The translations under genes and the position numbers were made by a program. From positions 1-32,789 of the forward strand of contig JAJPHF010000141.1 of assembly GCA_021325365.1 (NCBI GenBank): a DNA stretch of 32,789 bases. The letters are read 5' to 3'. This document shows, piece after piece, positions 1 through 7,259 of this stretch (its first letter is position 1; each line of letters starts with the position of its first letter). The notes beneath the pieces are model-generated. The model ran no database searches. It was not told the origin of the DNA and saw only the letters and a program-made list of their open reading frames with translations. The DNA comes from Pseudomonadota bacterium (GTDB taxonomy: Bacteria > Chloroflexota > UBA6077 > JAJPHF01).

Positions 1-1004
1 AACGCCCGCCCATCCGGCAGCTCGAGCCGCCAGCCGCTGTGCTCCGGCTCGCCGAGCGGGTCCGGGGGGTGGAGGAGCGCGCCGGTAGTGAGCAGCGGCA
101 CCTGGGCCGCCGGGCTGGCGTCGCGCTCGGGCCGGGCGGTCACGGCCAGGCTCGGCGGCTCCCCCTGCCAAGTGTACGGATAGCCACGCCCGAAGCGGCG
201 GTCGAGCCACTGGAGCGTCTGCTCGATGGCGACGCTCTCGGCCGGCCGGGTGCTGAAGGTGTGGTCGGCGTCCTTGACCGTACACATCTCGAAGGTGCGG
301 CCGGGCCGCGCCCGCTCCCACGCCTCGCCGTGCTGCAGCACGTTCTGTAGCGGCGACGCGGCCAGGAACAGGTCGCCCTCGCCGTAGACGAACAGGATCG
401 TGCCGTCGTAGTCCGTCAGGTAGTCGAACATGTTGAACTCGGGCAGGGAGCCGATGTCGGGCAGGCCCGAGAGCACGCCCCGGTAGTTCTGGCGGAAGTA
501 GTCGTCGATGATCGTCGCGCCCACGCCGACCAGGCCGTCGAGCGCGCCCACGGTGGCGCAGCGGGCGAGCACGTGCACGGCCTGGCAGTAGGCGTAGCCG
601 ACCAGGCGGTCGAGCGGCACGAGGTCGCGGAAGGTGGCGATGGCCTGGCGCGTGTCCGCCGTCATGCTAGCCGGCGCGTGGTGGCGCCGCCACATGGCGT
701 CGTCGTCGCCGCCCGCGCTCTCGCCGCGGCCGCGGAAGTCGAAGGTGAGCGCATAGTAGCCGGCGGCGGCCAGGTGCTGCGCCAGGCGGTGGTGCCAGCG
801 GTGCCAGCACACCTGCTCCAGAATGAGCACCCCCACCCGCCGGCCATGCGCCGCCTCGGGCGTCGGCTCGTAGAGCGTGCCGTAGACCGGGTCGCCGTCG
901 ACCCGCATCGTGACGGGCGTGCGACCCGCGGCCGGCGTGCCCAGCAGGTAGTCCGGGCGTGGCAGGCCAGGGCTGGGCGCGTCGATCGGGAGCGCTTGCG
1001 CCAT
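1..1004 (-). CDS. alpha/beta-hydrolase-fold protein lacking the Ser nucleophile (partial, runs off left edge)
   Basis: The reading frame is open from an ATG at 1004 to the left edge (334 codons seen), so the C-terminus is missing. GAGAGG lies 4 bases before the ATG. The core has the alpha/beta-hydrolase fold order: a VGVLILEQVCWHRWHHRL strand/helix with an oxyanion-type region, then YYALTFDFRGRGES, then the nucleophile elbow, then an acid strand (LFVYGEGD, D211) and a late His (KDADHTF, H248). At the elbow the usual G-x-S-x-G is replaced by G136-Y-A138-Y-C140, so Ala sits where Ser is expected. It is the last visible gene of the minus-strand operon, after the carrier protein, and could act on a carrier-bound acyl or aminoacyl group. 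Without Ser it may be non-hydrolytic, an acyl-transfer partner, or use another residue. Related hydrolases occur near AMP ligases and carrier proteins in exosortase loci, but no exosortase is visible here. The fold is fairly sure; the function is not. Confidence 0.75.
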   Translation of the reverse strand, partial: MAQALPIDAPSPGLPRPDYLLGTPAAGRTPVTMRVDGDPVYGTLYEPTPEAAHGRRVGVLILEQVCWHRWHHRLAQHLAAAGYYALTFDFRGRGESAGGDDDAMWRRHHAPASMTADTRQAIATFRDLVPLDRLVGYAYCQAVHVLARCATVGALDGLVGVGATIIDDYFRQNYRGVLSGLPDIGSLPEFNMFDYLTDYDGTILFVYGEGDLFLAASPLQNVLQHGEAWERARPGRTFEMCTVKDADHTFSTRPAESVAIEQTLQWLDRRFGRGYPYTWQGEPPSLAVTARPERDASPAAQVPLLTTGALLHPPDPLGEPEHSGWRLELPDGRA

Positions 1005-1018
1005 GTTACCTCTCGCGT

Positions 1019-1153
1019 TTGAGCTGTCAGCTGTCAGCTGTCAGCTATCAGCTGTCAGCTGTCAGCTATCAGCGGTCAGCGGTCAGCAGTCAATGTGTCG
1101 TGCTTGCAGCAACCCCGAGCTGACGGCTGACGGCTGACGGCTGACAGCTATCA
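1019..1153. repeat. imperfect tandem and inverted TCAGCTG-type repeat between hydrolase and carrier-protein genes
   Basis: The 146-base gap between the carrier protein and the hydrolase is almost entirely built of short units. The left half repeats AGCTGTC, AGCTATC and AGCGGTC. The right half repeats TGACGGC and ends in GCTGACAGCT, the inverse of the left units. The two halves can therefore pair into a long imperfect hairpin. The last three bases overlap the carrier-protein stop codon. Confidence 0.7.
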
Positions 1154-1399
1154 AGCAGTCTGCAGGCGCTCCACGAACGCCGCCAGCCGGCTCACGGTCT
1201 GGAAGTGCTCGGGCACCAGGTCCTCCTCGGGCACCTCGACCCCGAACTCCTCCTCGATGTAGCTCACCAGCCGCATGATGCCCAGCGAGTCGACGATGCC
1301 GCTGCCGAGCAACGGCTCCTCGTCGCCCAGCACGTCGTCGTCCTCGTCGTGCATCAGCTCGGTGACGATATAGTGCTTCAGCTTACTCTGCGCCTCCAC
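1151..1399 (-). CDS. acyl/peptidyl carrier protein (82 aa)
   Basis: This is a free-standing carrier protein. Its 82 residues are the usual size for the family. The phosphopantetheine attachment site is Ser38 in GIVDSLGIMRLV, and the following helices (YIEEEFGVEVPEEDL) are acidic as expected. The start is GTG, preceded by a purine-rich GGAAGGGGAA ribosome-binding stretch; the stop is TGA. It lies 49 bases downstream of the adenylation enzyme and 146 bases upstream of the hydrolase, on the same strand. The inferred role is to hold the aminoacyl group loaded by the ligase while the dehydrogenase oxidises it, as in the PltL/RedO/PigG type of free-standing peptidyl carrier protein. The carrier identity is secure; the substrate is inferred from the neighbours. 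Confidence 0.9.
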   Translation of the reverse strand: MEAQSKLKHYIVTELMHDEDDDVLGDEEPLLGSGIVDSLGIMRLVSYIEEEFGVEVPEEDLVPEHFQTVSRLAAFVERLQTA

Positions 1400-1448
1400 C
1401 TGGTTCCCCTTCCGCGTCGAGCGCTAGTCTGAAACTGTGCCCCGGTCG

Positions 1449-3053
1449 TTACCCCGCCCGCGACTCGGCGCTCACCACGCCCTCGACGAGCGCGCGGCGG
1501 TCGATCTTGCCGGTGGACGTCTTCGGGAGCGCGGGGCGCAGCACGATCTGCTCGGGCACCATGTAGTGCGGCAGCGCCTGCTTGCAGTGGCGCTCCAGCT
1601 CGCTTGCGGCGACCGCGTCGGCCTCGTGGAGGGCCACGAACGCCTGGATGCGGTTGCCGATCACGTCATCTGGAATGGCCACCGCGGCGGCCTCGCGGAC
1701 GCCGGGGTGGTTATACAGCGCGGTTTCGATCTCGCCCAATTCGATCCGGAAGCCGCGGCTCTTGATCTGGTTGTCGCGCCGCCCCAGGAAGAGGTAGTCG
1801 CCGCTGGCGTCGAGCTTCACGAGGTCTCCCGTGCGGTAGGCCGGGTCGCGGAAGTGGGGCTGGAGTGGGTTCTGGGCCAGCGCGCGCGCCGTGTCCTCCG
1901 GGCGGCCCCAGTAGCCTTGCATGACGGTCGAGCCGCGCACGTACAGCTCCCCCACCTCGCCCACGCCGCAGCGCGCGCCGGCCTCGTTCACGGCGAACAC
2001 CTCGGTGTTCTCACAGGCGCGGCCAATCGGGAACGGCTCGGTGCGGTCGGCGGGCACGTCGCGGACCTCGTAGAAGGTGCAGACGTTCGTCTCCGTCGGC
2101 CCGTAGAGGTTGAACAGCGCGGCGTGCGGCACCGCCTCGTGCAGCTGCCGCAGGTACTTGACCGGGAAGACCTCGCCCGCGAACAAGATCAAGCGCAGCC
2201 GGCTCAGGTCGAGCGCGCCGAGGTCGAGATGGGTCAGCATCAGGATCAGCGCCGACGGCACCGAGTACCAGATCGTGATCCCGGCGTCCTGGATGAGCTG
2301 CGCCAGCGGGCGGGGGAACAGCGCCGTGTCCGCGGGCACGAGCACCAGCGTGGCGCCGGCGTGCGCCGCGACGAACAGGTCGAGGATCGACAGGTCGAAG
2401 TGCAGCGGCGCGTGGTTCGACAGGCGGTCGTCGGGCGTGACCGCGAAGCGCGCGGCCGCCCAGTCGACGAACGTGAGGGCGTTGCGGTGGGAGAGCATGA
2501 CGCCCTTCGGCTCGCCCGTCGAGCCCGACGTGTACAGGATGTAGGCCAGGTCGGTGTCAATCGCGTCGAGCGGCAGCGGCGCCGCGGACTCGGCGGCGGC
2601 CGCGCCCCAGGCGACGAGCCGCGCGCCGTCCGGACCGCTGGCCTCGCCGGCGGCGTCCCAGTCGGCCAGGACCAGCGCGTCGAGCGGGTTGTCCGCGGCG
2701 AACGATTGCCGCAGGCGGCCCAGCCGGTCGCTGCTCGTGAGGAGGCAGCGCACGCCGCAGTTGCGGAGGATGTAGCCCATGCGCGGGGCCGGCGCGCCCG
2801 GATCAACCGGCACGTAAGCCGCGCCGAGCTTCAGGATCGCGTAGATGCCGACGATCGACGCCAGCGACTTCTGCAGGTAGAGCCCCACGCGGTCGCCGCG
2901 CCGCACGCCCTGGGCGGCGAGCAAGCGCGCCAGGCGGTTGCTCTGCGCGTCCAGCTCGGCGTAGGTCAGGCGCTGGTCCTGAAAGACCACGGCCTCGCGC
3001 GCGGGCTCGCGGGCCGCGCTCTGCGCGAGTAGCTGCGGCAACAAGTAAGCCAT
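1449..3053 (-). CDS. free-standing adenylation enzyme, predicted L-prolyl-AMP ligase loading a carrier protein
   Basis: This is a 534-residue ANL-superfamily ligase with an adenylation domain and no condensation or carrier domain. Seen motifs: YTSGSTGEPKG (residues 174-184), HFDLSILDLF (A4), NLYGPTE (315-321), YRTGD (407-410) and the catalytic Lys516 in STGKIDRR. Aligned by hand to the GrsA pocket, the specificity residues are D220, L221, L224, Y263, L290, A292, L316 and V324, that is DLLYLALV. From memory this is the signature of PltF/RedM/CloN4-type L-proline ligases that feed pyrrole-2-carboxyl-carrier formation. The ATG at 3053 overlaps the dehydrogenase stop by one base (TAATG), indicating translational coupling. 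An open frame extends further upstream, but that part is antisense-frame shadow of the dehydrogenase gene. Exosortase-associated AMP ligases look similar overall, so the substrate needs testing. Confidence 0.88.
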   Translation of the reverse strand: MAYLLPQLLAQSAAREPAREAVVFQDQRLTYAELDAQSNRLARLLAAQGVRRGDRVGLYLQKSLASIVGIYAILKLGAAYVPVDPGAPAPRMGYILRNCGVRCLLTSSDRLGRLRQSFAADNPLDALVLADWDAAGEASGPDGARLVAWGAAAAESAAPLPLDAIDTDLAYILYTSGSTGEPKGVMLSHRNALTFVDWAAARFAVTPDDRLSNHAPLHFDLSILDLFVAAHAGATLVLVPADTALFPRPLAQLIQDAGITIWYSVPSALILMLTHLDLGALDLSRLRLILFAGEVFPVKYLRQLHEAVPHAALFNLYGPTETNVCTFYEVRDVPADRTEPFPIGRACENTEVFAVNEAGARCGVGEVGELYVRGSTVMQGYWGRPEDTARALAQNPLQPHFRDPAYRTGDLVKLDASGDYLFLGRRDNQIKSRGFRIELGEIETALYNHPGVREAAAVAIPDDVIGNRIQAFVALHEADAVAASELERHCKQALPHYMVPEQIVLRPALPKTSTGKIDRRALVEGVVSAESRAG

Positions 3054-4201
3054 TATCCCAGTCCCAATTGACTCGCGATCAGCACGTGCTGGATCTCGGA
3101 GGTGCCCGAGTAGAGCGTGCCGCCGATCGCGTCGCGGGCGGTGCGCTCCAGCTCCAACTCGGTCATGTAGCCGTAGCCGCCGTGGACCTGCATCGCGTCC
3201 AGCGCCGACTGCACCGCCGCCTGGCTGGCGTAGAGCTTGGCCGTGGCCGCCGCCATGACGGCTGGATCGCCCCGGCCGAGCAGCCAGGCGGCCTTGTACA
3301 GCAGCAGGCGGGATGCTTCCAGGCGCACGTACATGTCCGCGATCTTGTGCGACACCGCCTGAAAGCTGCCGATCGGGCGCCGAAACTGGCGGCGCTGCTG
3401 GGCGTACTCGACGCAGCGCTCGAGCTGCCGCTGCTGGGCGCCGAGCCAGCTCGCCAGGATGCAGGTGCGCTCCCACTCCATCACCGTATTGAAGATCTTG
3501 GCGCCGTCGCCCTCGTGGCCGAGCACGTTCTCGGCGGGCACGACGCAGTCTTCCAGGATGACGTCGCCCATCGGCGACGTGCGCAGGCCCATCTTCTCGG
3601 CGTGCGGCCCCACGGTCAGGCCGGGGAAGCCCCGCTCGAGGATGAAGCCGGTGACGCCCATGTAGCCCTTCGCCTTGTCGACCGTGGCGAAGGCCACGTA
3701 CACGTCGGCCACCGGCGCGTTGGAGCTGAACGTCTTCGTGCCGTTCAGCACGTAGTGGTCGCCGCGGCGCTCGGCCCGCGCCTCGAGCGCGTAGGCGTCG
3801 GACCCCGAGCCCGGCTCGCTCATGGCGTGGGCGCCGATCCAGGTACCGTTGGCCAGGCGCGGTAGGTACTTGCTGCGCTGCTCAGGCCCGGCGAACTTCC
3901 AGATGGGGACCTCGCAGGCCCACATGTGGGCGTTGAGCGAGAACAGCAGGCCGTTGTCCTGGCAGCCGTAGCCCAGACCTTCGAGCACGTACACCGTCGT
4001 CAGCGGGTCGGCGCCGCCGCCGCCGTACTCCTCGGGGAGAAAGAGGCCCTGGATGCCGATCTCGGCGCACCGCTCCCAGGCGCGGCGGGAGAACTCGCTG
4101 CGACGGTCGCGGCCGATCAGGTCGCGGTTCAACTCGCGCTGGGCGAACTCGACGACGGTGGAGCGGAGTGCTTGCTGCTCGGGCTGCCAGGCGAAGTCCA
4201 A
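3053..4201 (-). CDS. acyl-CoA dehydrogenase-family flavoprotein, predicted prolyl-S-carrier dehydrogenase
   Basis: Starting at the TTG at 4201 gives 382 residues, the normal size for the family. GGAG lies 7 bases before that TTG, and the protein then begins MDFAWQPEQQALR, like other family members. The next upstream ATG (4327) would add 42 low-complexity residues. Signature segments are AMSEPGSGSDA (126-136), RRQFRRPIGSFQAVSHKIADM and VHGGYGYMTELELER. The classic catalytic Glu of short/medium-chain enzymes (YEGT) is Ser365 here (LYSGTSEIQ). A Glu in MEWERTCILAS (E244) sits where isovaleryl-CoA dehydrogenase has its base, the arrangement I expect for PltE/RedW-type prolyl-carrier dehydrogenases. 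With the ligase and carrier next door it probably oxidises carrier-bound proline to pyrroline or pyrrole. An ordinary branched-chain acyl-CoA substrate is the alternative. Confidence 0.85.
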   Translation of the reverse strand: MDFAWQPEQQALRSTVVEFAQRELNRDLIGRDRRSEFSRRAWERCAEIGIQGLFLPEEYGGGGADPLTTVYVLEGLGYGCQDNGLLFSLNAHMWACEVPIWKFAGPEQRSKYLPRLANGTWIGAHAMSEPGSGSDAYALEARAERRGDHYVLNGTKTFSSNAPVADVYVAFATVDKAKGYMGVTGFILERGFPGLTVGPHAEKMGLRTSPMGDVILEDCVVPAENVLGHEGDGAKIFNTVMEWERTCILASWLGAQQRQLERCVEYAQQRRQFRRPIGSFQAVSHKIADMYVRLEASRLLLYKAAWLLGRGDPAVMAAATAKLYASQAAVQSALDAMQVHGGYGYMTELELERTARDAIGGTLYSGTSEIQHVLIASQLGLG

Positions 4202-4370
4202 GATGGCTCTCCAGACCGTGGACTGGGCGGGGTGCGCCCCGCGGGCGGCCGGCTCCCGGGTATTACGGCCGGGGCGCGACGGCGGATCAACATGGCTTGC
4301 GGGCGTCGGCGAGAACCGAGCGTCCATTGAGTGTACCCCACTAGGGGTGGGGCTAGGTCGTGAGGGGCGT

Positions 4371-4425
4371 TACACACCAACACCGGGCCGGCCCACGAAG
4401 GGCCGCGGCCCGGTGCTGGTGTGTA
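4371..4425 (-). promoter_or_regulatory. long intercistronic hairpin between small peptide gene and dehydrogenase
   Basis: TACACACCA-A-CACCGGGCC on the left arm pairs with GGCCCGGTG-C-TGGTGTGTA on the right. The inner GGCCC/GGGCC arms also pair, around a 5-base ACGAA loop. Only one mismatch and a small bulge break a stem of about 24 bp. No T-run follows on either strand, so it is not a typical intrinsic terminator. Its place after the peptide stop and before the first enzyme gene suggests an RNA-processing or stability element, or partial attenuation that would raise peptide over enzyme expression. Confidence 0.7.
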
Positions 4426-4473
4426 CCTACTGGGCTCGGGGGCTGTTAAGTGGACCCGACGAGCGCCGTTGGC

Positions 4474-4641
4474 TTACGTGCCGCTGCCGCCGCTGCCCGT
4501 GCCGCCGCTGCCGCCGCTGCCCGTGCCGCCGCTGCCGCCGCTGCCGCCGCTGCCGCCGCTGCCCTGGGCGTCAGCCGACGCCGCCCGGCGAGGCTCGAGC
4601 TCGACGATTTCGAACTCCTGGTCGAGATTGAACTCCTCCAA
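4474..4641 (-). CDS. 55-aa putative modified-peptide (RiPP-like) precursor: FNLD-type leader plus Gly/Ser/Thr tail
   Basis: A TTG start at 4641 is preceded by GGGAGG and GGAAGAAGG; the stop is TAA at 4474-4476. No ATG or GTG exists in this frame before the upstream stop at 4753-4755. The product begins MEEFNLDQEFEIVELEP, continues RRAASADAQ, and then has 29 residues made only of Gly, Ser and Thr (GSGGSGGSGGSGGTGSGG and so on; 8 Ser, 3 Thr, no Cys). The acidic N-terminus with FNLD resembles class I lanthipeptide leaders (the FNLD box of nisin; FxLD leaders of actinobacteria). The Ala-rich segment before the Gly/Ser tail would suit a cleavage region. It is the first gene after a good minus-strand promoter and precedes the dehydrogenase-ligase-carrier operon. 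No LanB/LanC is visible, but the operon leaves the window. It could instead be a small unmodified Gly/Ser-linker protein. Confidence 0.6.
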   Translation of the reverse strand: MEEFNLDQEFEIVELEPRRAASADAQGSGGSGGSGGSGGTGSGGSGGTGSGGSGT

Positions 4642-4801
4642 GTGCCCTCCCTTCTTCCTGACCTGCGGTTGCTCTCGCGTGGCTACCGCAAGGAATACCC
4701 CGAGGCTGGTCGCGCGCCCCGACGCGATCAGTAGGTGCCAGGCGACCGCGGTTCAAGCCACACCCGGCCATACGACCGAGTGCGTGGTCCACCTCCTAAT
4801 G

Positions 4802-4830
4802 ATTAAACGCGCGAGCGCGAAAAATGTTAC
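4802..4830 (-). promoter_or_regulatory. sigma-70-like promoter for the small peptide / prolyl-carrier operon
   Basis: On the minus strand GTAACA is followed after 17 bases by TTTAAT, a near-consensus -35/-10 pair in otherwise GC-rich DNA. The expected transcript start is near 4795, leaving a leader of about 150 bases before the TTG at 4641. It diverges from the HIT-gene promoter. No operator was recognised. Confidence 0.5.
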
Positions 4831-4992
4831 ACGCAAGCACGGCCTACGTGGGGCGCGCCGTGACGCGCGGCGCCCTTCGGGTGCCGGGTCCGGCGACATT
4901 GTACACCACGCCTGGTATTTTTCGACCAGGCCCCGAGGCGATCACACGGTTGAGCCGGCCTCGGACCGGCCGGGGCGCGGGCGGTGGGCGCC

Positions 4993-4998
4993 TATAAT
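4993..4998 (+). promoter_or_regulatory. -10 box upstream of the HIT gene
   Basis: A perfect TATAAT lies 36 bases before the ATG at 5034, and GAGGAGG (5023-5029) is the ribosome-binding site. No consensus -35 is found at normal spacing. Confidence 0.5.
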
Positions 4999-5033
4999 AG
5001 CCTTGGGCCAGGCAGGCGCGCCGAGGAGGCTGC

Positions 5034-5378
5034 ATGACCGAGTGTCTATTCTGCCGCGTCATCGCCGGGGAGGTGCCGGCGAGTATCGTCCACCGCGACG
5101 ACCGGCTCACCGCCTTTCGTGACATCAACCCGCAGGCGCCGACGCACATCCTCATCGTGCCCAATTCGCACCTTACGTCCACGAATGAGATGGCGGAGGA
5201 GCACGTCGAGCCGATGGGCCGCATCGTCCAGCTGGCCGCCGCGCTGGCCCGGCAAGAGGGGATCGCGGCCGGCGGCTACCGGCTCGTGGTGAACACGGGC
5301 CCCGACGCCGGCCAGTCGGTGGGACACTTTCACCTGCACCTGCTGGGGGGCCGACGGCTCGGGTGGCCGCCGGGCTGA
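5034..5378 (+). CDS. HIT-family (HinT-like) nucleotide hydrolase
   Basis: The 114-residue protein is the usual size for HinT/protein kinase C inhibitor-like histidine triad proteins, which hydrolyse purine nucleoside phosphoramidates. Conserved features are the N-terminal CLFCRVIAGEVPASIV, then AFRDINPQAPTHILIVP, and the triad GHFHLHLLGGR with His98, His100 and His102. The C-terminal GWPPG is also typical. A strong GAGGAGG sits 4 bases before the ATG. Its 3' end overlaps the PAP2 gene start by 16 bases, so the two are probably co-transcribed. No zinc-binding or fusion domain is visible. Confidence 0.95.
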   Translation: MTECLFCRVIAGEVPASIVHRDDRLTAFRDINPQAPTHILIVPNSHLTSTNEMAEEHVEPMGRIVQLAAALARQEGIAAGGYRLVVNTGPDAGQSVGHFHLHLLGGRRLGWPPG

Positions 5379-6034
5379 GCGCCGCCACGGCGGTCAGCGC
5401 CAGCCGCTGGCTGGCGCTCGGCGCGTTCGCGGCTCTCGCGCTGTACTTGCGGGCCGTGCCCGAGCCGGCCGTCGACCGCTGGCTGCTCGACCGCCTGTGG
5501 GAGCCGCCCGCCACCCAATCGCCCGTGATCGAGGCGCTGACGTACCTTGGCGACTCGCGCCTGCTGGCCGTGGCCGCGCTGGTACTGGCCGTCGTGCTGT
5601 GGCGCCGGGGCGCGCGCTGGCTGGCGGCCCTGCCGCCGTTCGCGGTGGCGTCGGGCGTGCTGCTCAGCTACGTCGTCAAACTGCTGGTCGCCCGGCCGAC
5701 CACCTGGTTCCCCATCTGGGGGCGGCTCACCACGACCGACGACAGCTTCCCGAGCGGCCACGCGGTCCAGACCGTGGTGTTCTACGGGCTCGTCGCGTTG
5801 CTGGCGCTGGAATGGCCGCCGCTGGCGCGCCGGCGCGGGCTCGTGCTGGGCGGAACCGCTGCAGTGGTAGCGTTGGTGGGCTATACGCGAGTATACTTGG
5901 GCAATCACTGGCCCACTGACGTTCTGGGCGGCTGGCTGCTGGGCTGGGCCTGGCTGGGCGTGCTCGGCGCCACGCGGCGGAGGCGCGAAGGCGAACCGGC
6001 CGCGGCCGCTGAGTCGATGCATAAGGTCTTGTAA
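5363..6034 (+). CDS. PAP2-superfamily membrane phosphatase
   Basis: This 223-residue polytopic protein has the type 2 phosphatidic acid phosphatase signature: a Lys/Arg motif KLLVARP, PSGH (His133) and TRVYLGNHWPTD (His182, Asp186). About six hydrophobic segments surround these motifs, which places the active site at the membrane surface. Likely substrates are undecaprenyl pyrophosphate or lipid phosphates; the sequence cannot distinguish them. The start is a GTG inside the HIT coding sequence. If correct, the two genes overlap by 16 bases. The C-terminal tail is short and Arg/Ala-rich. Confidence 0.9.
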   Translation: MAAGLSAATAVSASRWLALGAFAALALYLRAVPEPAVDRWLLDRLWEPPATQSPVIEALTYLGDSRLLAVAALVLAVVLWRRGARWLAALPPFAVASGVLLSYVVKLLVARPTTWFPIWGRLTTTDDSFPSGHAVQTVVFYGLVALLALEWPPLARRRGLVLGGTAAVVALVGYTRVYLGNHWPTDVLGGWLLGWAWLGVLGATRRRREGEPAAAAESMHKVL

Positions 6035-6125
6035 GGTAGAGGGACTCACCCCCTGCCGCGCTCGCTGACCCGACCGGGGCCGAGCCCTGGCCCTGCGCCT
6101 CGAACCTGCACTGTGAGGCCTCGGC

Positions 6126-7259
6126 GTGAAGCTATACGAGTTCCAGGCCAAGGAAGTGTTCGCCCGCGCGGGAATCCCCATCCCGCGGGGCAAGATGGCG
6201 TCTACGCCCGCGGAGGTGGAGGCCATCGCCCGGGAGCTGGGCCGCTGCGTCGTGAAGGCGCAGGTCCACGTGGGCGGGCGCGGCAAGGCGGGCGGCATCA
6301 AGGTGGTGAACACGCCGGACGAGGCGCGCGCCGCGGCCGAGGGCATGCTGGGCAAGCCGCTCAAGGGCTTCATCGTCCACCACGTCCTCGTCGAGGAGGC
6401 GCTGGCCATCGCCGCCGAGTACTACCTGAGCGTGACCATCGACCGCCAGCCGAAGCGTCCGGTGATGATCGCGAGCGCGATGGGCGGCGTGGACATCGAA
6501 GAGGTCGCGGCGAGCCAGCCCGACAAGATCGCTCGCCTGGTCGTCGATCCGGCGTACGGGCCGCTTGGCTTCGAGCTGCGCCGCCTCAGCGCCGACGCGG
6601 GCTTCGACCCGCGCGCGGCCCGGGGCGTGGCCGACGTGGCCAGCCGCCTGTACCGCGTGTTCGTGGACTCCGACGCGTCGCTGGCGGAGATCAACCCGCT
6701 GGTCGTGACCGACCAGGGCGCGGTGATCGCGGCGGACGCCAAGTACGACATCGACGACAACGCGCTCTATCGACAGCAGGCGCTCGCCGGCTACCGCGCG
6801 GAGAGCGAGGAGGACCCGATCGAGGCCGAGGCGCACCGGCGCGGCGTGAACTACGTGCGCCTGCCCGGCGGCGACATCGGCATCATCGGCAACGGGGCCG
6901 GGCTGGTCATGAGCACCCTCGACCTGGTCACGCGGCACGGCGGCAAGCCGGCGAACTTCCTCGACGTGGGCGGCGGCGCGAGCGCGGAGTCGGTGCGCGA
7001 GGCGCTGTCGATCGTGCTGATGGACCCGAACGTCAAGGGCGTGCTGTTCAACATCTTCGGCGGCATCACGCGCGGCGACGCCGTGGCGAAGGGCATCCTG
7101 GACGCCGTGGGCAGCATGGACATCAAGGTGCCCATGGTGGTGCGCATGGCCGGCACCCGCGCGACGGAGGGCCTGCAGCTCCTCGAAGGCTCGCCGCTCA
7201 CGCCGGCCGCCGGTCCGGCCGAAGCCGCCCAGCGCGTCATCGAACTCGCACACACGTGA
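6126..7259 (+). CDS. sucC: succinate-CoA ligase (ADP/GDP-forming) beta subunit
   Basis: This is the ATP-grasp subunit of the TCA-cycle enzyme that makes succinate and ATP (or GTP) from succinyl-CoA. The protein starts [21 protein letters not shown], the standard N-terminus, then has [18 protein letters not shown] in the ATP-grasp region, AEINPLVV for metal binding, FLDVGGGAS, and [16 protein letters not shown] near the CoA-subunit interface. The 377 residues are close to the usual length. The start is GTG at 6126 with GAGG about 8 bases upstream. sucD follows after 76 bases, so the two form an operon. Confidence 0.97.
   Translation: MKLYEFQAKEVFARAGIPIPRGKMASTPAEVEAIARELGRCVVKAQVHVGGRGKAGGIKVVNTPDEARAAAEGMLGKPLKGFIVHHVLVEEALAIAAEYYLSVTIDRQPKRPVMIASAMGGVDIEEVAASQPDKIARLVVDPAYGPLGFELRRLSADAGFDPRAARGVADVASRLYRVFVDSDASLAEINPLVVTDQGAVIAADAKYDIDDNALYRQQALAGYRAESEEDPIEAEAHRRGVNYVRLPGGDIGIIGNGAGLVMSTLDLVTRHGGKPANFLDVGGGASAESVREALSIVLMDPNVKGVLFNIFGGITRGDAVAKGILDAVGSMDIKVPMVVRMAGTRATEGLQLLEGSPLTPAAGPAEAAQRVIELAHT

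Larger units (their letters stand above)
4642..5033. other. 392-base divergent intergenic region
   Basis: No convincing gene lies here. It holds the minus-strand promoter (4802-4830) and the plus-strand -10 (4993-4998). A short stem GCCTGGT/ACCAGGC around 4911-4934 has an AT-rich loop. A GTG-started frame of 73 codons (4571-4792, minus) overlaps the peptide gene in another frame, has Arg/Gly-biased composition, and was not accepted. Confidence 0.5.

Noticed and set aside
1437..3032. Long plus-strand open frame (531 codons) opposite the adenylation gene
   Set aside because: It is antisense to a clear ANL ligase with all motifs; composition is Arg/Ala/Val-rich and shows no domain. GC-rich DNA leaves such shadows open.
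1..4201. Exosortase-associated gene set (AMP ligase, carrier, hydrolase)
   Set aside because: Gene types overlap with that system, but no exosortase or PEP-CTERM protein is visible, and the adenylation pocket and dehydrogenase fit a prolyl-carrier pathway better. It stays as an alternative.
4571..4792. GTG-started 73-codon minus-strand frame just after the predicted transcript start
   Set aside because: It overlaps the peptide gene in another frame, has no protein-like pattern, and AGGAG abuts the GTG too closely for initiation.
4421..5122. Plus-strand frame encoding a PLPPLPVPP repeat
   Set aside because: It is the complement of the Gly/Ser repeat of the minus-strand peptide, has no ribosome-binding site and overlaps the HIT promoter and gene.
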